Source: Planctomycetia bacterium
GTDB taxonomy: Bacteria > Planctomycetota > Planctomycetia > Gemmatales > Gemmataceae
DNA length: 21,391 nucleotides
Direction of reading: 5' to 3'
NCBI GenBank assembly: GCA_022616395.1
Contig: JAKEEV010000658.1
Coordinates: 1 to 21,391, forward strand
This document shows, one piece after another, positions 15,632 to 21,391 of the stretch. The notes under the pieces were generated by a model. It worked only from the letters and a program-made list of their open reading frames with translations. It made no database searches and was not told where the DNA came from. Within the stretch, counting starts at the first letter, position 1, and every line of letters starts with the position of its first letter. A program made the translations under genes and the position numbers.

Positions 15632-18586
15632 TCACGACTCCTGGAACAGGAGCGCGACAGGAAAGTGGGCGAATAAGTCGGCCACCGCAATTCGCCCGTC
15701 AGTCGCGTTCAATCGTCGGCCGGTGAATGCATCCCGCCATGTTACCAGTTCCAGTTCCGATAGCGCCAGGCGAGTGTCGGCCCAGACCTCGGCCCCAAGC
15801 GAGAGCCGGTTCGGGTCCGGGTTCAGTCGAACAACCAACCGCGGCACGGCAACCACCGCCGTGACTCCGTTGAGCCGACGCGCGAAGGCGAATAAGTGGT
15901 CCGCCTTCGCGCCGCTGGCGACCAGTGGGAGATACTCGCCCTCCGCGAACAGCCCCGGATGCTCCCGGCGCGCGGAGAGAGCGCGCCAAGTCAAGTAAAG
16001 TTTCGCGCGCCCATCCTCAGCGGCTTCGGTTAGCTGGCGGGCAAATGCCGGTAGATCACCAGATGAATGACTTTTCGCGCGGAGGTCGGCCAACATCGCC
16101 TCCCGCCTGGCGTAATCGACGGGTCGGCGGTTGTCGGGATCGACCAGGCTGAAGTCCGGTAGTTCGGTCCCCTGGTAGGTGTCCGCGACTCCGGGCGCGG
16201 TGATCTTCAGAAGGGTCTGCGCCAGCGAGTTGATTATCCCATACCGAGCCGCGTGTTTTTGGAACTGTCGGAAGTCGTCAAGGAACGCGCGGCTCTTCTG
16301 CGGGTCAAGAATCCGGCGAACGAATTCCTGTACGGCCGCGTCATAAGCGGCGTTCGGGTTCATCCAACTGCTGTGAACCTTCGCCTCGTGAAGCGCCTTG
16401 GTCATGTAGTTTGCAATTCGATCCGCGAACTCCGTGCCGGGGTCATCCGAGCCGGGCGGCCACGCGCCGAGGAGCGTCTGGTAGAGGAGATACTCTTCGT
16501 TCGCATCGGGCGCGGATCCAATCATCTCCGTCCGGTGAGCGGCGTTCAATTCCATCCACCGTCGAACGGCCGATCCCCATTCCTCCGGCATCTCGCTCAG
16601 GACGTTGATTCGCGCGCGGACGTCTTCGCTCCGCTTGGTGTCATGAGTTGAAAGCGGAGACAAAGCTCGCGGCCAGTTTGTTTGCCGGTCGGCATTGAAC
16701 TTGTGAAGCTCCTCCGGCCGCGTGCCGAACTGACCGGGGTGCCCACCGACCTCGTTCAGCGAGACAAGCCGGTTGTACACATAGAACGAAGTGTCCTCAA
16801 GCCCCTTGGCCATCACCGGACTTGTCACCTGCTGGAACTTCCCGACAAACCGCAGTTGCTCCGCCTTCTCCTCTTCTGTTGCGCCGGGCGGGTATTCAAG
16901 CAGGATCATGTCTCGGACGAACCGGAATAACGCTGAACTCATCAGCGGATTGCGCGATGCCGCTCGGCGAACGGCAATTTCGATGTGTTCCCGATCCGCG
17001 GCGGGAACTCCCTTGTCGGAAATATAAGATCGGTAGACGGGGAAACAGGCGATCACCTCGCGCAGAGCCGCGCGCAGCCCGTTGAGCGTGAAGTCGCGAC
17101 TTCTCCTCCGCTTCTGAGCGAGCCGGTCGAGTTGGTGGGTGAGCATGTTCAACTCGCCGGCGAGAGAAGCGAGCAAGACCAACCGCTTGCTCCGGTAAAC
17201 AACTTCCGGGAACGGGACATAGTCCTCGATCAGGTCGCGGTAGAGTTGCGTGAACGCTCGCTCGGAGGCGCTGGCCACGAACAGGCCGTTCACCGCGCTC
17301 AGGAACTCGTACCCGGTCGTGCCCGCGACGGCCCAATCGCGCGGGAGTTGCTCCCCCACCCCGAGAATCTTTTCGGCCACTACATAAAGTGGCCATCGAG
17401 TCGGGGATCGCTCAGGCGCGGCCGCGAGGACCGATTCGATTTCTTCCTGACCGAGACCTCGCGATAGGAGGTACTGCCGTTGGAGCCGGTGAAAGTATTG
17501 CCGTGGATCGTACAACCCATCCGGATGATCGACCCGCAGGCCATCGACTTTGCCCTCCGCGATCAGTCGGAAGATCGTTTCGTGGACCGCGGTGAACACT
17601 TCTTCGCGCTCGACGCTGAGCGCCGCGAGGTCGTTCACATCGAAGAATCGTCGGTAGTTGATCTCTTCCAGCGCGACTCGCCAGAACGACAGTCGGTAGC
17701 ACTGGCGGGAGAGCAGTTCGTCGAGTCGGTCGAAGCTGCGCGAGTCGTTGGGTGTGCCGTTGAAGATGCGCACGTTCTCCTCGACGAACGCGCGGATCAC
17801 TTCGTTTCGGCCCGCGAGTTCCCTCAGCCGACGTTTGATGACTTCCTTCTCGCGCTGGCGCTCGGCAACCTTTGCCGGGTCGGTCTCGGTGCGATCCGGC
17901 AAGTGGCCAATGGCGGTGAGAATGCTCTGGTATTCGGCAAGGTCGGGCGAGTCTGCTCCGAGGCGCTTTTCCAGTTCGTCCGCGCGGTGAGCGAGAATGA
18001 GTGAGTAACTTCGCGGCGCGACCGGAAAGATTCGGTCATAGCACCAAACGACGAACGCCCCGTGCTCGAACGCGAGCCGGAGTTGTCCAGATTCAAGCAC
18101 ATCTCCGTAAGGGTCGCCGAGGACCGGCAGGAGCACTTTGTCCTGAAGCTCCGGCCGCGCGGTTGCCTTCCAGGCGATGTCGAAGTAATCCGCGAACCGA
18201 GACGACGGGCCATTTTCCAGAACGTTGTTCCACCACGGGTTGTCGTTGGTGGCTACGCCCATGTGATTGGGCACAATGTCGAGTATCAGCCCCAATCCGT
18301 GTTCGCGAAGGGTGTTCACGAACGTGTCGTGATCCTCCGACGAGCCGATCTCCGGGTTCAGCACGCGGTGGTACACGATGTCGTAGCCGTGTGTGCTTCC
18401 CGGCCGCGCCTTCAAATAGGGAGAAGCGTAAACGTGGGTCACTCCGAGGTCGCGCAAGTAGGGAACGATCCCCGCAGCATCGTGGAAGGTGAACCCGGCG
18501 TGGAACTGGAGCCGGTAGGTGGACTCAGGCAGTTGCTCTGTGAGGTGTGCGGGAGCAGACAGGGGATCGGCGATTCCCGCACTCAT
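15632..18586 (-). CDS. treY: Malto-oligosyltrehalose synthase
   Basis: This 984-residue GH13 enzyme rearranges the reducing-end alpha-1,4 bond of a maltodextrin into the alpha,alpha-1,1 bond of trehalose. The N-terminus has STYRLQFHAGFTFHDAAGIV and YLRDLGVTHVYASPYLKARP, then STHGYDIVYH, a classic TreY opening. Region I is DIVPNHMG (103-110), region II GLRVDHPDGLYDP (nucleophile Asp353), region III VVAEKILGVGE (acid Glu405), and LSTHDTKRSEDVRARI holds the third carboxylate. The length is at the long end for bacterial TreY. ATG 18586 has only a weak AAGG upstream. It is the first gene of the four-gene minus-strand operon, and its promoter should lie in the 150-base gap to the divergent DUF1501 gene. 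The product is cytoplasmic. Confidence 0.95.
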   Translation of the reverse strand: MSAGIADPLSAPAHLTEQLPESTYRLQFHAGFTFHDAAGIVPYLRDLGVTHVYASPYLKARPGSTHGYDIVYHRVLNPEIGSSEDHDTFVNTLREHGLGLILDIVPNHMGVATNDNPWWNNVLENGPSSRFADYFDIAWKATARPELQDKVLLPVLGDPYGDVLESGQLRLAFEHGAFVVWCYDRIFPVAPRSYSLILAHRADELEKRLGADSPDLAEYQSILTAIGHLPDRTETDPAKVAERQREKEVIKRRLRELAGRNEVIRAFVEENVRIFNGTPNDSRSFDRLDELLSRQCYRLSFWRVALEEINYRRFFDVNDLAALSVEREEVFTAVHETIFRLIAEGKVDGLRVDHPDGLYDPRQYFHRLQRQYLLSRGLGQEEIESVLAAAPERSPTRWPLYVVAEKILGVGEQLPRDWAVAGTTGYEFLSAVNGLFVASASERAFTQLYRDLIEDYVPFPEVVYRSKRLVLLASLAGELNMLTHQLDRLAQKRRRSRDFTLNGLRAALREVIACFPVYRSYISDKGVPAADREHIEIAVRRAASRNPLMSSALFRFVRDMILLEYPPGATEEEKAEQLRFVGKFQQVTSPVMAKGLEDTSFYVYNRLVSLNEVGGHPGQFGTRPEELHKFNADRQTNWPRALSPLSTHDTKRSEDVRARINVLSEMPEEWGSAVRRWMELNAAHRTEMIGSAPDANEEYLLYQTLLGAWPPGSDDPGTEFADRIANYMTKALHEAKVHSSWMNPNAAYDAAVQEFVRRILDPQKSRAFLDDFRQFQKHAARYGIINSLAQTLLKITAPGVADTYQGTELPDFSLVDPDNRRPVDYARREAMLADLRAKSHSSGDLPAFARQLTEAAEDGRAKLYLTWRALSARREHPGLFAEGEYLPLVASGAKADHLFAFARRLNGVTAVVAVPRLVVRLNPDPNRLSLGAEVWADTRLALSELELVTWRDAFTGRRLNATDGRIAVADLFAHFPVALLFQES

Positions 18587-18736
18587 GGCGTGCCTTGATA
18601 GTTCACCATCTCTTGTACGTATTTAACTGCAATTTGTGTGCCGCATGAGCGATTCCCTTCCTGACTGTCGGGTACAACGTTGCGTGTCCGGTGCTCTGGA
18701 GTTAGGATCGAGGCTCGGCCAGTCCGAGGGGATCTC
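18587..18736. promoter_or_regulatory. Divergent promoter region between treY and DUF1501 copy 2
   Basis: Two genes start in opposite directions from this 150-base gap, so it must hold the treY operon promoter and probably that of the DUF1501 gene. The segment 18610-18640 is the AT-richest part (TTGTACGTATTTAACTGCAA). I could not assign a convincing -35/-10 pair on either strand, and no operator palindrome stood out. Confidence 0.4.
18726..18731 (+). promoter_or_regulatory. Ribosome binding site of DUF1501 copy 2
   Basis: GAGGGG lies five bases before ATG 18737. It supports this start over the in-frame upstream start at 18680. Confidence 0.65.
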
Positions 18737-20143
18737 ATGCCCACAACCTGCTCCGAGCGAACGGCACACGGGCTTTCCCGCAGGCAGTTCCTTCACATTG
18801 GAGGAGCGTTCGGTTTGACGCTGCCACAATTCCTGTGGGCCAGTTCGCTGCGCGCTTCCGAACAGCGACGCAATGCCGACAAGTCGTGTATCTTCATCAT
18901 CCTCAGCGGCGGACTCAGCCACATCGACACATTCGACCCCAAACCGGATGCACCGCTTGAGATTCGCGGACCGTATCAAACCATTCCGACCAGGACGCCC
19001 GGATTACGCCTCACGCAGATGTTTCCGAGACTGGCCCGCTGCTCCGATTTGTACTGCATGGTTCGTTCGATGAGCCATGACGATACGGTTCACGTCACCG
19101 CGGCACACACGATGCTCACCGGCCAGCCCGATGGCCGCAGCAGTAACGATTCTCCCATGATCGGCTCGCTGGTGTCGAAATTCCGCCCGTCGGTGAACAT
19201 GCCGTCTCATGTGTGGCTGCACAACATGAAGACCGGCACGAACAAGGTGCCGAAGTATTTGAGCGGCTTGAGTCGGATTGGGTATGGACATGCGCCGTTG
19301 CGTGTCGGTTATGAGCTGGACAACCCGTCCTCGCCGGACTTTCGCTTCGGTGCGTTCGACCCACCGGCAGAGGTCTCGCAAGACCGACTCGGAGATAGGT
19401 TTGAGTTGCTCAAGCGTGTGGAATCCACCTCCGCGCTTGGCAACAACACCGCGAGCGATACACACCGCGTCTTCCAGGATAAAGCCAGAGACCTTGTCAC
19501 CGGACCTGCGGCGCAACGCGCGTTCAACTTGAACCGTGAACCCGACCGCGTGCGCGATCGTTACGGCCGGCATCCGCTGGGGCAATACACGCTGATGGCC
19601 CGGCGATTGATTGAAGCCGGAGTGCGCATCGTGACCGTGACCGCGTGGCCGGGGTTGGCTCCGGGCGAAACCACTCCCACCATCACGCAAGTGTGGGACA
19701 TGCACGGCGACCGCTACACCGGTCGAGACACGATGTACGGCAACGGTCCGTTCGGAATGAAGTGGTCGCTTCCGCGTCTGGATCAGGCAGTTTCCGCGCT
19801 CCTGGAAGATTTGCACGCGCGCGGAATGCTCGACAATACCTTTGTCGCGCTCATCAGCGAGTTCGGCCGCACACCGCAATTCGAGAACGATGGGAAGGGT
19901 CGCGGGCACTGGCCGCAGTGTTACTCCGGGATTCTGGCGGGCTGCGGGATTGGTCGCGGGGCACTTTACGGAGCTTCGGATCGACGCGGGGCGTATGTGG
20001 CAAACGGGCGAGCGATCTCGCATGTGGATTTCGGTGCCACGCTCTATTACGCACTCGGCATCCCGCCGGAAACGCGCTACGGACCAGACGGCTTTTCCTT
20101 CCGAGTCAGTGACGGCGAACCGGTTCGGGAACTCTTCGGCTGA
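18737..20143 (+). CDS. DUF1501 family protein, Tat-exported (copy 2)
   Basis: This 468-residue DUF1501 protein is clearly diverged from the copy at 5178-6584, though the two have equal length. Its leader has a canonical twin-arginine motif (LSRRQFLHIGGAFGL, about residues 13-27) and a hydrophobic run ending near ASSLRASE. The family hallmark ILSGGLSHIDTFDPKP lies at 55-70. Later landmarks are LIEAGVRIVTVT, VALISEFGRTPQFENDGKGR and a C-terminal HVDFGATLYYALGIPPE. It stands alone on the plus strand with no DUF1549/DUF1553 partner in the window, which is less common for the family. It diverges from treY and converges on the histidine kinase gene with only 13 bases between the stop codons. It is presumably exported; substrate unknown. 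Confidence 0.93.
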   Translation: MPTTCSERTAHGLSRRQFLHIGGAFGLTLPQFLWASSLRASEQRRNADKSCIFIILSGGLSHIDTFDPKPDAPLEIRGPYQTIPTRTPGLRLTQMFPRLARCSDLYCMVRSMSHDDTVHVTAAHTMLTGQPDGRSSNDSPMIGSLVSKFRPSVNMPSHVWLHNMKTGTNKVPKYLSGLSRIGYGHAPLRVGYELDNPSSPDFRFGAFDPPAEVSQDRLGDRFELLKRVESTSALGNNTASDTHRVFQDKARDLVTGPAAQRAFNLNREPDRVRDRYGRHPLGQYTLMARRLIEAGVRIVTVTAWPGLAPGETTPTITQVWDMHGDRYTGRDTMYGNGPFGMKWSLPRLDQAVSALLEDLHARGMLDNTFVALISEFGRTPQFENDGKGRGHWPQCYSGILAGCGIGRGALYGASDRRGAYVANGRAISHVDFGATLYYALGIPPETRYGPDGFSFRVSDGEPVRELFG

Positions 20144-20160
20144 ATTGAGCTTTCAATCAG
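20140..20160. terminator. Hairpin shared by two convergent genes
   Basis: CTGAATTGA (20140-20148) pairs with TCAATCAG (20153-20160) around a GCTT loop, with one bulged base. The stem contains both stop codons, TGA 20141-20143 on plus and TGA 20159-20157 on minus. It may end both transcripts; there is no long T-run. Confidence 0.4.
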
Positions 20161-21391
20161 ACTGAGCCGTCCAGCACCATCCGCACCTTGCGAGCCAAAG
20201 CCAGCGGCGTGAACGGCTTTTGAAGGAAGGCGTCGGTTTCATCCACGATTCCGTGGCGAACCACAGCGTCGTCTGTATATCCGCTGACGTACAACACCTT
20301 GAGTCCCGCGTGCCGCGCTCGCACCGCCTCGGCCACCTCGCGGCCTCCCATCCGGGGCATCACGACATCCGTTACCAAGAGGTGGATCGGCCCTGCGTGT
20401 CGCTCCGCGATCCGCAGGGCTTCCTCGCCACCGGCGGCTTCCAGCACCGTGTATCCTTGAGTCTCCAGTGCAAGCCGACCAAACTTCCGCACACCAGCCT
20501 CATCCTCCACAAGCAATACCGTCTCCGCGCCCTTGGGAGCGAGCCGCACTGTCCCAGATGCGGGGACTGCCGCTGTAACCGCTGGCAGAAGAATCTTGAA
20601 AGTCGTTCCGATTCCCAGTTCGCTGTACACATCCACCCGCCCGCCGCTCTGCTTGACGGCCCCGTGAACCACCGCCAGCCCCAAACCTGTCCCCTTGCCC
20701 TGTTCCTTTGTCGTGAAGAACGGCTCGAATAGCCGACTCTTCACTTCCTCGCTCATCCCCACACCGGTGTCCGATACCGCCAACTGGACGTACCGACCTT
20801 GCGGGAGATCTGGGTACAGCGCTCGATCTTCCTCCCGCAGTCGCAGGCCGCGTGTCTCGATCGTCAGTTTGCCGCCGCGTGGCATCGCGTCCTTCGCGTT
20901 CACCGCCAGGTTCAGAATCACCTGCTCGACCTGGGTTGGGTCCGCCTTCACGCGATCCAGGTTGGGGGCCAGAGCGGTTGCCAGGACCACATCTTCCCCG
21001 ATGAGTCGTCGCAAGAGTTTCGCCGACTGAGTCACGACCTCGTTGAGGTCGAGAACCTTTGGCTCGACGATGGCCTTGCGGCTGAACGCCAGGAGCTGCG
21101 CTGTCAGCCCGGCTGCGCGCTCCCCGGCTGCCGTCATCTCTTGAACCAAGTCACGTGTGAGGTCCGTACTTGGGAGTCGGTCGAGAAGCATCTGACCGTA
21201 GCCGTTGATGACCGTGAGCAGGTTGTTGAAGTCGTGCGCGACTCCGCCAGCGAGCCGACCGATTGCCTCCATCTTCTGCGCCTGCCGGAACTGCTCCTCC
21301 AGTTTCTTCCTCTCGGTCATGTCGATCACCACGGCGGTCACCAGCTTTGGCAGACCGGTCTCGTCGCGAGCGGCCACCACGCTCACCCGCG
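20157..21391 (-). CDS. Hybrid sensor histidine kinase/response regulator, 3' part (partial at window edge)
   Basis: The reading frame runs off the right edge, so the N-terminal sensory part is missing. Residue numbers here count from the in-frame GTG at 21386. What remains starts inside the end of a PAS/PAC-like domain (VTAVVIDMTERKKLEEQF). The HisKA domain follows with GRLAGGVAHDFNNLLTVING (phospho-acceptor His51). The HATPase_c domain has N-box NLAVNAKDAMP, SDTGVGM, EPFFTTKEQGKGTGLGLAVV and GIGTTFKILLP. A C-terminal receiver domain (about 287-405) has VEDE, phospho-acceptor Asp340 in LLVTDVVMPRMGG and Lys390 in LQKPF. It therefore autophosphorylates and passes phosphate to its own receiver; no output or Hpt domain follows, so the partner is elsewhere. 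It converges with DUF1501 copy 2, and no link to the trehalose operon is shown. Confidence 0.93.
   Translation of the reverse strand, partial: RVSVVAARDETGLPKLVTAVVIDMTERKKLEEQFRQAQKMEAIGRLAGGVAHDFNNLLTVINGYGQMLLDRLPSTDLTRDLVQEMTAAGERAAGLTAQLLAFSRKAIVEPKVLDLNEVVTQSAKLLRRLIGEDVVLATALAPNLDRVKADPTQVEQVILNLAVNAKDAMPRGGKLTIETRGLRLREEDRALYPDLPQGRYVQLAVSDTGVGMSEEVKSRLFEPFFTTKEQGKGTGLGLAVVHGAVKQSGGRVDVYSELGIGTTFKILLPAVTAAVPASGTVRLAPKGAETVLLVEDEAGVRKFGRLALETQGYTVLEAAGGEEALRIAERHAGPIHLLVTDVVMPRMGGREVAEAVRARHAGLKVLYVSGYTDDAVVRHGIVDETDAFLQKPFTPLALARKVRMVLDGSV

Noticed and set aside
18610..18640. Exact -10/-35 promoter for treY in the AT-rich patch
   Set aside because: No pair with acceptable spacing and consensus was found on either strand, so only the region is annotated.

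Overview
The window looks like chromosomal DNA of a high-GC planctomycete, most likely a Gemmataceae-type bacterium. This is inferred from gene content: two DUF1501 proteins with twin-arginine leaders, one DUF1549/DUF1553 protein with a CxxCH motif, a Tat-exported SMP-30 enzyme, a secreted right-handed beta-helix protein and a characteristic planctomycetal von Willebrand A protein. No rRNA, tRNA, phage, transposase or CRISPR array was seen.

Layout. (1) 1-672, minus strand: the 5' end of a VWA-domain gene leaving the window, preceded by a decayed fragment of a Tat-exported planctomycetal protein. (2) 773-1789, plus strand: SMP-30/gluconolactonase-like enzyme. (3) 1796-2031: a 236-bp non-coding element bounded by 12-bp perfect inverted repeats and holding four 24-bp GTAG-headed palindromic units (REP/BIME-like), between two convergent genes. 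(4) 6584-2076, minus strand: a probable co-oriented group of DUF1501 protein, alpha/beta-hydrolase esterase and beta-helix protein, with inverted arrays of heptamer repeats between the last two. (5) 6585-7169: 585 bp of repeat-rich intergenic DNA. (6) 9149-7170, minus strand: DUF1549/DUF1553 protein. (7) 18586-9266, minus strand: four-gene glycogen-to-trehalose operon, treY - glgX(treX-like) - treZ - GH133 debranching enzyme. (8) 18737-20143, plus strand: a second DUF1501 protein, divergent from treY. (9) 20157 to the right edge, minus strand: hybrid histidine kinase/response regulator, truncated by the window end.

How the genes work together. The clearest pathway is the treY-glgX-treZ operon. 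The isoamylase-type GlgX opens alpha-1,6 branches, TreY turns the reducing-end glucose of the linear maltodextrin into a trehalosyl unit, and TreZ releases trehalose. The GH133 enzyme, five bases downstream of treZ, gives a second debranching activity. The DUF1501, DUF1549/1553, esterase, SMP-30 and beta-helix proteins belong to the large exported protein set of planctomycetes and are often linked with polysaccharide or sugar-derivative use, but their substrates cannot be read from the sequence.

The parts least explained by standard annotation are the intergenic repeats: the REP-like composite at 1796-2031, the heptamer arrays at 4150-4230 and 6636-6670, and the repeat cluster at 6834-6949. 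The long antisense open frames opposite the real genes are treated as high-GC shadows.
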